DNA of 64,000 nucleotides. Origin: Hormiphora californensis (Eukaryota > Ctenophora > Tentaculata > Cydippida > Pleurobrachiidae). Below the pieces are notes generated by a model, which saw only the letters and a list, made by a program, of their open reading frames with translations, was not told where the DNA came from and made no database searches. The DNA lies in NCBI GenBank assembly GCA_020137815.1, contig CM035359.1, positions 7,928,882 to 7,992,881 on the forward strand. Reading direction: 5' to 3'. Made by a program: the position numbers and the translations under genes. Positions 1 through 11,762 of this stretch are shown piece by piece (positions within the stretch are counted from its first letter, which is position 1; the number at the start of each line of letters is the position of its first letter).

Positions 1-112
1 CTTTAGACACTAATGCTCCTTTTGAAGGGAGACATAAGCCCCGGCCCAAACTATAAAAGGCGTAGCAAGGATTCTCACCCCTATTATAACACGTGTTTTC
101 CCTTCCTCTCAG

Positions 113-264
113 GACTTCATACAGGCGACTGTGTGGCTTATTATTGCCGAGATGTCAAAGTGGTCCTGTTAAGAAACACCACGGCCCAGATTGAAGAGTT
201 TAGGTGTAAATTTATTGTTTGTGGAGGTCTCATCTGGAGAGAGGTGATGTGGAAATTATTGAAA
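113..264 (+). CDS. candidate internal exon, Cys-containing extracellular-type protein
   Basis: A pyrimidine-rich stretch ending in ctctcag precedes position 113, and a strong donor (gaaa|gtaagt) starts at 265. The frame between them is open for 50 codons and holds four or five cysteines, including GDCVAYYC and CKFIVC. It enters in phase 1 and leaves in phase 0. The Cys spacing recalls the last third of a C-type-lectin-like domain, and such an exon occurs at 11558, but the match is weak and no diagnostic WND or EPN motif is present. It could also be an unrelated secreted module or a chance open frame. The next 1.4 kb holds no matching partner exon. Confidence 0.3.
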
Positions 265-517
265 GTAAGTTCATGAATGATTTCGTTCCCTTAACGTAAC
301 GCGCGAGGATGTTCTCACAACTAGAGTGTCGACCGTCGATCTCTGCGAAATGCATCTTGCGCGAAAACCACACCAATACATGATAGCAGAATCCTGCAGT
401 AGGTTTGTGTGCACAGGGTGTGTAGTATGTACAGGGTGCCGGTCCCTTGTAAAAAACAATATTGCACAAGTCTCTCTTTCTTAAACTGACAGGTGCACAG
501 TTGATCGACGGTCAGCA

Positions 518-634
518 GCCCTATTTCTGGCTGCAGAGTCTGTTTCTGGCTGCTAGACCCTATTTCTGGCTTCAGAATCTATTTCTGGCTGCTAGATTTA
601 GCAGCCAGAAATAGGGTCTAGCAGCCAGAAATAG
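518..634. repeat. minisatellite with an inverted copy (hairpin)
   Basis: About four direct copies of a 22-bp unit (CTATTTCTGGCTGCTAGA and variants) are followed from about 598 by two copies in reverse complement (GCAGCCAGAAATAGGGTCTA). The two halves can fold back on each other. Confidence 0.75.
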
Positions 635-725
635 ATAGTAACTTGTATCAACTGTTTGGATTTCTGCCTACTCTTGTCTGTCTGTGTAGATTGTAAATAC
701 GTTTTAATCTTTAAAACAGATTACA

Positions 726-1365
726 TTTTACAGGAATTTTGAATGCTGGGATGAAGTAGAAGTACATAGAAGGGAGATGTCAGATGGAGTCTATATTTCT
801 TTCGGGGAACGGTATCAATACGAGGTGAACCAACAAAGATACTGTCATTACATTTTGTACCATTTTGATGAATAGACCCCATTTAATTCTTTCTAAAACT
901 CCGCAACACCCGGCTACCATATCCGTTTACTCAGGATCAGCTGTGTGGTGCTGATAGCAACTTCCGCGGTAGATACATATGGAGGCCGAGGGGTGGGGTG
1001 ACCCCTGTGCATGTGGTGAACATGAGTCATCTGAGGTACCGCCCTGAAACACAATGAAAGAACAATTCATGTGCTTTTTGATCTCGGGATATCCAAAGTG
1101 TGAGTACACATTTCCGATGTCATATGTGTGGATGTCTAACCGTGACTGACCGTGTAAAACTAAAAAAGTTACAATCTGAATACACTCGACTCTTTTATTA
1201 CCGATTTTATATCACAGGAAAGTTTGAGTGCTGGGATGATCAGAAGTAGAAATCGAAGATGGGTCAACAGCATCAAGGTGAACCAAGAATTGCTGTCATT
1301 ACATTTTATACCAGGTATTGAAGAATCGACCCCAGGCCCATTTCGTTCTTTCTAAAACCCCAGAA
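726..1365. repeat. two diverged direct copies of a 170-bp sequence
   Basis: Positions 726-903 and 1211-1365 share the order acaggaa...ttgagtgctgggatga, gaagtagaa, aaggtgaaccaa, ctgtcattacattttataccа-like text and ctttctaaaac. The copies differ by substitutions and one gap of about 25 bases. Stops occur in the frames I checked, so this is a non-coding or decayed duplication. Confidence 0.6.
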
Positions 1366-3160
1366 CGATACGTGTGCGTAGTACACAGTACACACACTTA
1401 TGACTTATCGTTCGATTGTACACGCTGTGTACATAACTTGCACAACTCACAATACAAGGTGTGCCTGTGACTTGTGTAGTGTGTACATTATATCTCACGA
1501 TGTACCACTACCAACACTATACTATCTGGGCCCATATTGATTTCAGCAGCCTGTTCTACTCTGATCTATCCCCCTTTCAATTTCAGGAGCAAGATGTGTG
1601 ATGGACGAGGAAACTCAGACACAGGGGTATAACAAAAGATACAAATAGAATGGTGATTTGTGTGTTTTTTCCCGATCTGGATTGATCTCTGGTGACTGAT
1701 AACGCCTATTAATACGACCCGTACCAGCTGTTTATGTATTCCAAGACTTCAAAAAGACAATAGAAATAAGGGATAGTGATTGTGATGATATTCTGAAGTG
1801 ATAAACAGTAAAACTATGTTTGTTTTTGATTTTTGTTTAATCAACATTTCTTAAAACATAAATTCCCACGAATTCTTGCATCTATTAAACATGAGACCTA
1901 CTTTACTTTGTTCAGATTTATCTCCCGAATCCAACGCAACCGGAATTTTGAAAATCGGAGCAGTTTTACTTTTTTCATAAATTCTCACTCTCGCTGGGAA
2001 CGCTGGGTCCGCGAGTGTGTGTAACTCCAGATCACGTGACCTCGCGCGCGGTCATGTGGGGGGCACGCGCGGTAAGTGCTGACGCTCGTCGCGGCTGAGC
2101 GCCCGCCGAACGGGAAAAACGTGCAGCTCAAGTCGCTTGAAACGGACTTTAATTCCGGCACCTACCCCCACTAATGCGAGGACGCTGATCACTTTAGTGC
2201 CCTCGATTTTGTCTCTACTCCTTTCCTAAGGGTAGTTACGCTTTTGGCGTCAGACTAGAAATGCAGGTAAAAAGTAAACCCGGAAATGAACATGTTGCAC
2301 CCCATCCCGAGTTTGAAAAAACTCAGGAGGGCTAGAGGGGACCCATTGGGACACGTTTGTGAAGAAATCAGCTTGTCACAAATTTTTTCCCGGTCAAGGC
2401 AATATTCGGTGTTATTACCCCTAACTATTGCGTAAATCTCTGTGTTTCATTTCTACTAATAGGTACAGCTCCCGTGACAAGGTTGAGCACTTTCGGTGGC
2501 AAGTGCAACGTCATACTATAGACCAGGGACATTTATTGCTTTTTTCACCATGTCAGAACTCTGAAACTAAAAGAGATGGAGACTTGCCCTTTTAAACTCC
2601 AGTAGTTCTAGTCTACGTGACACTGTATACCAAATTTCAGACCGATTTGTGCAGTGGGGGCTTCGCTATGAGCGTGGCTAAAACCTAAAAAAAACTTATT
2701 ACTGCTTTCTGGCACACGCGGCTGGGGGGAGGTGGTGGTCACCTTTACGCTTGCCAGCGCAGTGATAAAAATCCGGCTCCAATAAGACTCGTAGTAATAC
2801 TACTAAAAGTGAGACCTAAACACAACTGGCGTACGGAAAATAAAATACAATTTCAGCACTGTAGAGATCTCGAATTATCGCGCCCTCCGTCAAGTCGAGA
2901 TTGGGATCTAATTGGGTACACTCACACATCTCCGCTCCCCTATCCCTGTGATCCGCTGACCGGGCTCTATATTCTCCTTGAAGTTGGCTTAGCCTGAGCC
3001 CTGATCTTGAGAAGGATTCTCTTTAGTTTCATTCATTATAATCATGATAGGTTCCTTTATAATTTTCTCTCATTTTATGCTGTAAATCTCTTTTACAATC
3101 ACCCCCATCTCTCCTTTTCTCTCGCTCACTCCCTTTTTCTCTCCCTGTCTCTCTCTAGTC
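1366..3160. other. no gene recognised
   Basis: Mixed AT-rich and GC-rich sequence with no convincing open frame, RNA gene or repeat. A GC-rich patch lies at 2035-2120. The short open frames at 1833-2024 and 2809-2997 have no flanking splice sites or recognisable protein. Confidence 0.5.
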
Positions 3161-3164
3161 TGCC

Positions 3165-3625
3165 ATGAACTCTAGGTCTTGCAGTTGGAGAAGGGAAATG
3201 AACACAAGCTAGTTTTTGAAATTAAAGTAAAGAAATGAACACAAGCTAGTTTGCCAGGACCTCTAGGTCTTGCAGTTGGGGGAGGGAGAAATGAACACAA
3301 GAGCTAGTTTACCAGGAACTCTCTAGGTCTTGTAGTTGGAGGAGAGAAATGAACACACGCTAGTTTACCAGGAACTCTAGATCTAGGTTTTGAAGTTAGG
3401 GGCGGGGGGATGAACACAAACTAGTTTGCCAGGAACTCTATAGGTCTTGCAGTTGGGGGAGGGAGAAATGAACACAAGCTAGTTTGTCAGGACCTCTAGG
3501 TCTTGAAGTTGGGGGAAGAAAACAAGCTAGTTTACCAGGAATTATAGGTCTTGAAGTTGGGAAGCCGGGGGAGAAATGAACTCAATCTAGCCTGACAAGA
3601 AATCTAGATCTTGCAGTTGGGGGGG
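3165..3625. repeat. minisatellite, period about 60 bp, about 8 copies
   Basis: Tandem copies built on CCAGGAACTCTAGGTCTTG followed by CAGTTGGGGGAGGGAG and AAATGAACACAAGCTAGTTT, with small length differences. The array ends in a G run at about 3620-3637. Confidence 0.85.
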
Positions 3626-3819
3626 GGGGGGGGGGGTAAATGATGACATGACGACACTGAAAAGAGCAGTCACTGATGCAAGAGATTGTCACTGGAGATG
3701 ACAGGGCTGGAATAGGGCTTGGTCAATTGTATATTTTTGATTTGTGATTAGGGGGCAATTTTAAAGTGAGAGGGTGGGAACTGAGAAGGATAGAATCGAA
3801 GGGAGATGGGGACAAAGAG

Positions 3820-3821
3820 AG

Positions 3822-3913
<92 letters not shown>

Positions 3914-3920
3914 GAAAGAG

Positions 3921-4019
<99 letters not shown>

Positions 4020-4073
4020 CTGACAGAGATAGAGACTGACTGAGATAGAGATAGAGATAGAGAATGAGAGAGA

Positions 4074-4115
<42 letters not shown>

Positions 4116-4244
4116 ATGGGAGAGAAAGAGAGAGAATGAGACTGAAAGACATAGAGAAAGTCAGAGAGATCATAGACAACGATAGATAGAGATAGAGATA
4201 GGTGCATTGTAATTATGGGATTATATGAGAAAGAAACTATAAGA

Positions 4245-4283
<39 letters not shown>

Positions 4284-4285
4284 TG
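3820..4285. repeat. (GA)n/(GATA)n microsatellite
   Basis: Long GA dinucleotide tracts are interrupted by GATA copies at about 3920-3950 and by impure GA/AAAG stretches. The long Ser/Leu-repeat open frames on the minus strand are products of the repeat. Confidence 0.95.
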
Positions 4286-5440
4286 AACATTGAACAAAGA
4301 AATGGAGAGAAGGGGATAGAGGGAATAAAAAGTACAATCAATGCATTATAAGCATACAACTCATTGAACAACACAAGCAGAAAATGTTCACTTTACGGTT
4401 ACTTCATTTGAGATTTAGGTGAAGTCCAGAAAATCTAGGTAACATGAAGCCAGCTTCCGTACTCGGAAGGGTGTACAGTGTACCTCTTTGTCACCCCTGA
4501 CCCCATTAGCAGCCCCGGAAGTCACCTGATACCGGCTTCCGTACCAGGATCAATAATATAAGGTCGTCTTGTGTTTCATATATCTCTTTTTTTGCAATGA
4601 TAAGTAATATAAGTTCAGTTGGTATTTGTGGAAAGTTTGATTTGTCTAAGAAGTTTTGTTGACTCCGTCTACGAGTAGAAGAGCGCGGCTCAGTCCCCTG
4701 AGCGCGTTACGCAGCGCCCTCGTGCTGAAATTGTTTGCTATTTTCCATACGCCAGTTGTGTTTAGCCGAGACTAGAACATGCCTACAAATTTTCAGTTCG
4801 ATATCTCAAAAAATGTGGTCACAATCGCTGCCTAAAATTTGCCACCCCCCCCCCCCCCCCCAGAAAATTCACTCTTCCGTGTAAGTAATTAGTGAGGGCC
4901 GTCACTTTTTGGATTTTGGTGCAGGGGCAAAATTTTTTTTGTTTTTTTCTGTTTTCTTCGGGTCGGAGGTGCCTGCCGACAACAACAAATATATATTTTG
5001 ACCAATTTTCACGGTCTCTAACCTCTCTACCTTCCTCGGCAGGAATCCATTCGATAACATCCTACTCTCTAAGACCATGATGATTCGAAGCTCTGTTTAC
5101 CAAACACCTGACTGCGTCTTTATTGGTAAGCATTTTTGATACTGAGCCGCCATGAGAGTATGAGGTTGTTTGTGAGACGCTGGTATAGTGGCCAGTGGGG
5201 TACAATTCACCACTCATAATTTAAGCTGTTCCTCGCTATCTTTTACCTGTCCTGGTCAGCTGTCTTTCCCCTAGCAATTTTTTGGTATTTTCTTACAAGG
5301 TGAACCGTGAAGGTACTCAATGTGAAATATAACAGCCTTGTAACCGATTTAGGACATCTCTGGACAAGGAGGGAGGGGGTTGACGCAATTCGGACTGTCC
5401 CAGGTTTTGAAGAAAATTTTTTACTGATTTTACTAGATCT
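4286..5440. other. no gene recognised
   Basis: Unique-looking sequence with a C run at 4845-4861 and a T run near 4930. No open frame with a recognisable protein and no RNA gene was seen. Confidence 0.5.
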
Positions 5441-5445
5441 ATAGT

Positions 5446-5553
5446 AGTGGGAGACACTAGCGTGGTACGCGCAAAAAAATGTGCGCCACACACCTGTTAT
5501 TTTAGGTATGTGGCGCACATTTTTTTGCACGTACCACGCTAGTGTCTCCCACT
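5446..5553. mobile_element. 108-bp hairpin MITE
   Basis: Near-perfect inverted arms of about 46 bp begin AGTGGGAGACACTAGCGTGG and meet at a short loop around cacacctgttattttag. The outside bases are tatagt... and ...actata, compatible with a TA duplication, but no second copy in the window confirms the edges. Confidence 0.7.
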
Positions 5554-5609
5554 ATAGGTGGACGAAACTCAGACAGGGGAGGGAGGGGGGGGGGTAGTAT
5601 GGTAGTTAA

Positions 5610-6075
5610 GGTCGTGCGCACTTTTTGGCGCCAAATGGCGCCAAGTTGGGTAAAAGGGTCATGACCCTAAGTGACCAATTTTTGGCGCCAATTTTTGATT
5701 TTTTGGCGCCAAAAACCATTATTGGTGCCAAAATTATCGCCAATAAAAAATACTGGCGCCAAAACGCGATTTGGCGCCACTTTTTTTGTCGCCTACGCTC
5801 TTTTTGGCGCCGGTTTTTGGCGGTTCACTTGGGTGACCCCTAAAAAATTGGCGCCAATTCTGAAATTGGCGCTACCCATCCTTGACCCTAAGTTTTTGGC
5901 GCCAATTATTCATCATGTGCCCCTTTTGTAATAAAATCGGTGCCAGAAACTCGTTGGCGCCAATTATATATAGCGCCAATTTTTGGCGCCAATTATTCAT
6001 CCTGTGACCCTTCGTAACAAAATATTGGCCCAAAATGATGTAAATTGGCGCCAATTTATGGCGCCACATGAAGTT
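5610..6075. repeat. array of TTGGCGCCAA palindromes
   Basis: More than fifteen GGCGCC (or one-base variant) sites lie in 460 bp, most inside TTGGCGCCAA, with gaccctaa and attattcatc spacers between them. The same motif and spacers return at 11155-11385, so the two arrays may be the ends of one larger element that now encloses the LINE at 7.2-10.7 kb. Confidence 0.8.
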
Positions 6076-6454
6076 TTTAATTTGCGTTTATAAGCGTTCA
6101 ACACTAGCGTGCAACAATTACCACTTTTGCCCGTGCGAATCAAGTGGTTGTTATGGCGGGTAGGCATGAAGGTCAACGGCGTGAATACTGCACGTGCATG
6201 TTGTTGGATGCGTGTTATGTGTTCGGGTGTTCCTGTCATCTACAACTGGGGTTCCCATGATTGCCAAAGCTTTCCTACCTATAGGTACGTACGCACGTAC
6301 GTACCCCCGATACAGCTCCAGTTCTACGAATCTTTATCACCTGATTCAATATATTTGAAGGGAACCTCTTCCTCAATCCTTATCACCATCCCTACCACTC
6401 TACCAACCTTTATATTCTTCATGTCTCGAAAACCCCCAAATGGGGATAAGAGAG

Positions 6455-6640
6455 GAGTGGCGAAGAGAGAGGAAAGAGAGAGAGAAGAGAGCTGAGAAAA
6501 AAGGGGGAGAGAGGGACAGCGAGAGGAGAGAGATAGAGAGAGAGAGAATAGAGAGAGAGAGTGAGAGAGAGAGAGCGAAGAGAGAGATAGAGAGAGAGAG
6601 AGTAAGAGAGGAGAGAGAGAGAGAAGAGAGAGAGATGAGA

Positions 6641-6675
<35 letters not shown>

Positions 6676-6798
6676 AGAGAGAGGAGAGAGAGAAAGAGGA
6701 GAGATAGAGAGCTGGAGAAAGGGGGGAGAGACGAGAGAGAGAGTAGAGAGAGAGAGAGAGAGAAGAGCGAGAGGAAGAGAGAGAGAGAGACTGAGGAG

Positions 6799-6846
<48 letters not shown>

Positions 6847-6907
6847 AGGGGGAAAATGAGAGAGAGAAGAGATAGAGAGGAGAGAGAAGAGGAGAGAGAG
6901 GAGAGAG

Positions 6908-6949
<42 letters not shown>

Positions 6950-6991
6950 AAGAGAGGAAGAGAGAGAGCGAGAGAGGAGAGAGAAGAGAGA

Positions 6992-7028
<37 letters not shown>

Positions 7029-7050
7029 AAGAGAGAGAAGATAGAGAGAG

Positions 7051-7124
<74 letters not shown>

Positions 7125-7184
7125 GAGAGAGAGAGGAGCGGGACAGACAGAGAGGGAGAGAGAGAGAGAGAGAGAGAGAGGAGT

Positions 7185-7238
<54 letters not shown>
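6455..7238. repeat. (GA)n microsatellite, 5' flank of the LINE
   Basis: About 780 bp of GA dinucleotides with small interruptions. It runs straight into the LINE at 7239. Protein frames across it are repeat products. The 380 bp before it (6076-6454) shows nothing recognisable. Confidence 0.95.
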
Positions 7239-7239
<1 letters not shown>

Positions 7240-7241
<2 letters not shown>

Positions 7242-9102
7242 GACCCGAGTGGAGGAAAGGTGGTCAAAGACAACCTACCCTTCCAAGACTGATGACCAGC
7301 TTAGATCCCAACTGAGATCTATAACTCAGTCGGGACTCCTTTCACCACAGAAGCTGATGGAAATCAGAACAGCGGCCGTAGCCGACCGTGAAGCAACTGA
7401 ATCGGCACGACAGGCTGTGGTAGAGGACAACCCACCCCCAGAAACTATTGAACCCCCCACAAACCCAGTGGAAGAGGAAGAGGAAGAGGAAGGGCCATCA
7501 CCGAACCCTGAAATCGTGGAGCAGTTCAAGAAACTACTCGAGGAACCAAGCTCCATCAAAGTCACCGACTTGAGGCATGTCCCCTGGGGGAAGCTACGAG
7601 TGGCAATTGACCGACTCAGCCCGGTAATCAAGTCCTTTGAAACTCCAGACCTTACCACACTGAACACGCTACTGATGGCCGTAGCCCATGTGGTCCGAGA
7701 ACAGATGGGCGTGAAGGCACCAAGCGAACCCACCAACATCACCCCCAGAAGGAATAAACAACCTATGTGGCTGCGACGACTCGAAGAGAGTGTCGCCAAG
7801 CTTCGCTCAGACCTCTCCAGGCTGACCGAAATGAGCAGAGGTGCCACCCACAAGTTCCAAACTATAGATATTATCTATAGAAGATACCCGCTGCTGCCCA
7901 AGAAGGGCTATAAACAAGTTATAGAAGAAGTGAAGCAGAGACTGCTAGCGAAGGCCGGAAAGATTAAGAGATACAAAAAGAAGCAGCAGACATTCGTTGA
8001 CAACAACCTGTTCCAGAACAACCAACGAAACTTTTACCGGAAACTGGAGAAACGTGGATCGGACCCCACGCCACTCGATTGTACTCCAGAAGACCAGAAC
8101 AGGACGCTTAACTTCTGGAAAAATATCTGGGAAAACGAGGCTGGTCATAACACTGAAGCAGAATGGTTTGACGGAGTCCAGGAGAACTTTGAAACAGTCA
8201 GCCAACAGGAAGAGTTTCAGATCACCACGGAAAGAGTTGCAGCCCGGGTGAAAGGAATGACCAACTGGTCAACCCCAGGTATAGATGGTCTCCACGCCTT
8301 CTGGATTAAACACACGACTTGCCTCCATGGTCGGATAGCTGAGCTACTCAATGACAGTCTCATTACGAGTCAAGTCCCGGCATGGATGACTGAAGGCAGG
8401 ACCTTCCTCCTGATTAAAGACCCCAAGAAGGGTATGTCAAACCCGGGGAACTTTAGACCCATAACCTGCCTTCCGAACCTCTGGAAGCTGTATACAGGAA
8501 TATTATCAGAGGACATCTACCAGCACCTCGATGTAAACGGGCTCTTTCCGGAAGAGCAGAAGGGGTGCCGCAAAAAGAGTCGAGGATGTAAAGAACAACT
8601 AGCAATTGACAAACTTATCCTACGTCATTGCAAACGCTCAAAGTCTTCCTTGTATATGGCTTTCATAGACTACCAGAAGGCATACGACTCGATCCCCCAC
8701 TCCTGGATCCTTAAGTCAATGGAGATGTGCGGGATAAACCCTCAGATAATCCGACTATTCGAGTCATCATTCCAGCAGTGTATTGTCAACATCGTCCAAT
8801 CTGGGTCAGACTTAGGTAAAATACACATCAAGAGAGGCCTCTTCCAAGGAGACTCCGTCTCCCCTATTCACTTTATTATAGGCCTGATCCCCCTGTCCAT
8901 GCTCCTAGCTGCCCAAGGAAGAGGCTACACCATATCTAACCCAGTAGCTCCAGATCCAGATATTAGTATCAACCACCGCCTATACATGGACGATCTTAAG
9001 CTGTATGCCAGCTCGAAAGAGGACCTTCAGCAGCTCTTAGCAGTCACTGAGAAGTTTAGCACTGACATCAACATGTCCTTTGGTCTATCCAAGTGCGGAT
9101 AG
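7240..9102 (+). pseudogene. LINE ORF, N-terminal region and reverse transcriptase (5' part)
   Basis: The frame is open from inside the (GA)n tract to a stop at 9100. No in-frame ATG lies near the start of the unique sequence, so the true start is missing or shifted; an ATG at 7239 is in another frame and stops after 17 codons. Counting codons from 7249, a Glu-rich stretch is near residue 78 and a basic linker (KKGYKQVIEEVKQ) near 225. Fingers/palm follow: TPGIDGLHAFW, NPGNFRPITCLPN, motif A FIDYQKAYDS (Asp 474), motif B KRGLFQGDSVSP, and the catalytic YMDD at 579-582. After MSFGLSKCG the frame ends, where relatives continue through the rest of the RT. That missing stretch (several tens of residues) looks deleted. 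Confidence 0.85.
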
Positions 9103-9810
9103 CCTCATCACAGCAATCAACACATGGGCAATACCTGTGATCCGTTACGGTGCCGGAATACTGGACTGGTCCACTTCCGAAGCCAGTGGACTAGACATGA
9201 TGACTAGGAAGATCCTGAGAAGAGGAGTCATCAAGAGCAACAGTGACATTGACCGGCTGTATGTTAGCACGAAACTGGGAGGAAGGGGTCTCCAACGGAT
9301 TGAAGATGTCATTGTGAAGGAAGAGACAGGACTCGTGACATTCTTCACCAATTCCACGGACCCCAAGATCCGTGCCCTCCACACGGCGATGCAGTCTGAA
9401 GATATGCTAACTGGGCCCCCAGAAGACGCAGAAGCCCTGAAGGAAAGACTACAGACGGAACTTATAGAGAAATGGAAACACAAAGTCTTACATGGAAGAT
9501 TCCTGAAGCAACTTGAAGAAGGGGGATGCGACCCTGACGCGACCTGGGCCTGGCTCAACAAAGAGAGCCTCAGCAGATACACCGAAGCCGATATCTTTGC
9601 TGCCCAGGATCAAGCCATTCGCACGAACTGGTTGAGAGCTGCCATACAGAAAGAGAATGAAGTGACTGAGAAGTGCCGGATCTGTAACCAACACAACGAG
9701 TCGGTGGAACACATCCTAAACGGATGCACAAAACTTGCCAACGGAGACTATAAACTCCGACACGATCGAGTAGCTGCTGCCCTGCACTGGGGAATATGCA
9801 AGATTGCAAG
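9103..9810 (+). pseudogene. LINE ORF, thumb/linker and zinc knuckle (middle part)
   Basis: The reading moves to the next frame. It resumes with ...AINTWAIPVIRYGAGILDW, a stretch that in relatives lies well after the YMDD box, so an internal deletion together with the frame change explains the junction near 9100. It then runs through GGRGLQRIEDVIVKEE and a CCHC knuckle (CRICNQHNESVEHILNGC, about 9673-9726) followed by RHDRVAAALHWGICK. That layout is the conserved lead-in to the endonuclease in this LINE group. The frame is lost again near 9796-9810. Confidence 0.85.
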
Positions 9811-10251
9811 GACCACGGATTTCCTACCGAATCAAAGTGGTGGAGCCACTATGCAGAGAAAGTGCTCGAGAATGAGAACTGCAAGATCCTCTGGGATTTC
9901 CACATTCAGACGGATAACCCCATCGAGGCATGTAAACCTGACTTGGTCCTTCTAGACAAACTAAAGAAGGAAGCGCTTCTGATCGATGTCGCTGTACCAA
10001 AGGACAGGTCAGTGTCGGACAGGGAGATGGAGAAGATCGAGAAGTACCAAGAACTACGGAGGGAGCTCACACGAATTTGGGATCTTAAAAAGGCCACGGT
10101 CATCCCTATCGTGATCGGAGCTCTTGGCGGAGTCAGCCCCCGACTGGAGAAGTACCTGACTGCTATAACCCGCCAAGTTTACCCCTCACAGCTCCAAAAG
10201 TCGGTACTCTTCAACTCGATGTACACGCTCCGGAAAGTTCTCGACATGTAA
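9796..10251 (+). pseudogene. LINE ORF, C-terminal restriction-like endonuclease (3' part)
   Basis: The reading returns to the frame of the first part. The endonuclease core is visible as KPDLVLLD (about 9933-9956) and LLIDVAVPKD (about 9976-10005), the PD...(D/E)-type acidic residues used for target nicking in R2-group elements. ELRRELTRIWDLKKATVIPI, IGALGGVSP and a C-terminal LRKVLDM close the protein, and a TAA ends it at 10251. A one-base change near 9800 separates it from the preceding part. Confidence 0.85.
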
Positions 10252-10653
10252 TCAGCCTCCTGTAACCCCACTAGATGTATTATATTTGTATTAGTTTTCT
10301 ACCGTTTCACCCGTTCCTGCTTGCTATTAGACTGCCTTAGATTCCGTTCCAGACGTTTTGTTCCCGATAAGTTGTCTCTTCTTAGGCTCCGTTCCAGATG
10401 GTTGGGCTTCTTTCCAGATAGTTTAGGAGGTCTTATGCTCCGTCTCCATGAGCTTTAATTCCCCTTTAAATATTTTCCCCTTACTTTAACCCATATGTAC
10501 ATTGTTCAACTTACCCCTATGTACATTGTTCTACCTACCTTTACTCCGCAGGCCCTCTGGGCCCTCAGATCCAACAGGATCCGGGCTCGGGGGATTTAAC
10601 CCTGTTCCCACATGGGACCTTACGGCCCCATGTGGGAGTGGTGCGTGTAGTGG

Positions 10654-10656
<3 letters not shown>

Positions 10657-10710
<54 letters not shown>

Positions 10711-10711
10711 C

Positions 10712-10782
<71 letters not shown>

Positions 10783-10805
10783 CAGAGAGAGGGACAGAGA
10801 GAAAA
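10657..10805. repeat. (GA)n microsatellite, 3' flank of the LINE
   Basis: GA dinucleotides with scattered CAGA units, starting immediately after the LINE 3' end. The next 340 bp (10810-11150) contain nothing recognisable. Confidence 0.95.
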
Positions 10806-11154
10806 ATAGAGATTAAGATCAACGGAGGTACAGCCAACGGGGTTCGACTAACGTACGTTCAGACGTCTAACATGCAGGGTCCAACCAACAGGCTTTCTTG
10901 TCCCTAAGATCTGTTACTTGACACTCCGTATCTTAATTTTCAATGATGTACCTAAATTATAGCCAGTACCTAATGTTAAATGGCATTCCTCCTTGTTCCC
11001 CCTTACTCAACAAATTCCTCCACGTTTGAAGGGCCCAGTTACAACTGAAAAGATGCGTGTGACGACTGACGAGTTTCGGGGTCAGACATTGTGGTAGTAC
11101 CACTGGTAATGAAAGTTATCCGCACAAATGCCAGCATCTGCAAACTGAGCTGTC

Positions 11155-11385
11155 TGGCGGCGCCAGACAGCTCTAACAGATCCTGACAGTGCGCTCAGAT
11201 GGGGTCACGGCGCCAGACAGATAATAAATTGGCGCCAAAAAGTGGCGCTAACAACTAGCGCTCAAGGGTTAGTTAGCCGAAATTTTAAAGTTGGCGCTAA
11301 TAATTGGCGCCAATTTTCCATCCTATGACCCTAAATATTCAACAAATTGGCGCCAACAGTTGGCGCCAACTTTCGTCCCTTACCT
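11155..11385. repeat. second array of TTGGCGCCAA palindromes
   Basis: About ten GGCGCC or near-GGCGCC sites share the gaccctaa and attggcgccaa spacers seen at 5610-6075. An extra GGCGCCAGACAG pair at 11159 and 11209 brackets a short spacer. Confidence 0.75.
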
Positions 11386-11557
11386 ACTTCACGCATATTC
11401 TTTCTCACCCTCTCTAGCTTCTCGCATCTTTCTCGCTTTTTTGTAAGGGGGAATTGGGCCCCGGGGTACTTGACAGTGCAGTGATATTTCGCGACGCTGT
11501 TTTTCTACAGCTATCAAAATTAACTATCTACCAGTCACCAGTGTTTTGTCTTCCCAG

Positions 11558-11762
11558 GATTCACTGACAGGCTCACAGAGGGGTACTGGAGGTGGTCTGA
11601 TCACAGTCCTGTCACCTATACGAACTGGGGAACTTCAGAGGACGGCAACCTTCACCCTGCCAATGAAGAGGACCAGCGACATACACTGGTAGATGAAATT
11701 TACTTGACAGGAATCCCAGGACGTTTTTTCTCCACTCGTCCCGCTACCTCAGACCAATTCCT
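11558..11762 (+). pseudogene. C-type-lectin-like domain exon, truncated by a mobile-element end
   Basis: The acceptor tgttttgtcttcccag ends at 11557. The open frame (phase 2 entry) reads FTDRLTEGYWRWSDHSPV then TYTNWGTSEDGN and ends DQFLAIC. The run YWRWSDHSPVTYTNW is the core of a C-type-lectin-like domain (usually WxWSDGSPVxYxNW). The NWGTSEDGN loop sits where the family carries its calcium-binding EPN/QPD. The exon has no donor: at 11763 the sequence becomes the end of the foldback family (GGCAATTTGCG...) and a stop follows at once. This is probably a host lectin exon broken by insertion, or one now joined to repeat sequence. Confidence 0.7.

Larger units (their letters stand above)
7239..10656 (+). 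mobile_element. R2/R4-group (restriction-like endonuclease) LINE, damaged copy
   Basis: One open reading frame is split into three by two breaks. Domain order is a basic N-terminal region, reverse transcriptase, a CCHC zinc knuckle and a C-terminal PD-(D/E)XK-type endonuclease. This order, with a single ORF and no apurinic endonuclease, is that of the early-branching LINE clades (R2, R4/Dong/Rex6, NeSL). The 3' end of the protein resembles R4/Dong/Rex6-type proteins most, from memory of the family. The copy is bounded by (GA)n on both sides: the 5' edge is gagagaa|tggacc and the 3' edge is gtggacc|gagagaga. A 3' UTR of about 400 bp follows the stop at 10251. Confidence 0.85.

Noticed and set aside
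518-3625. Regularly spaced repeats as a CRISPR array
   Set aside because: Units are continuous minisatellites with no unique spacers, in an animal genome.
3748-4297. Long Ser/Leu-repeat open frames on the minus strand
   Set aside because: They are the translation of a (GA)n/(CT)n microsatellite; the same applies to frames at 6400-7273, 10502-10907, 24658-25041 and 46300-46984.
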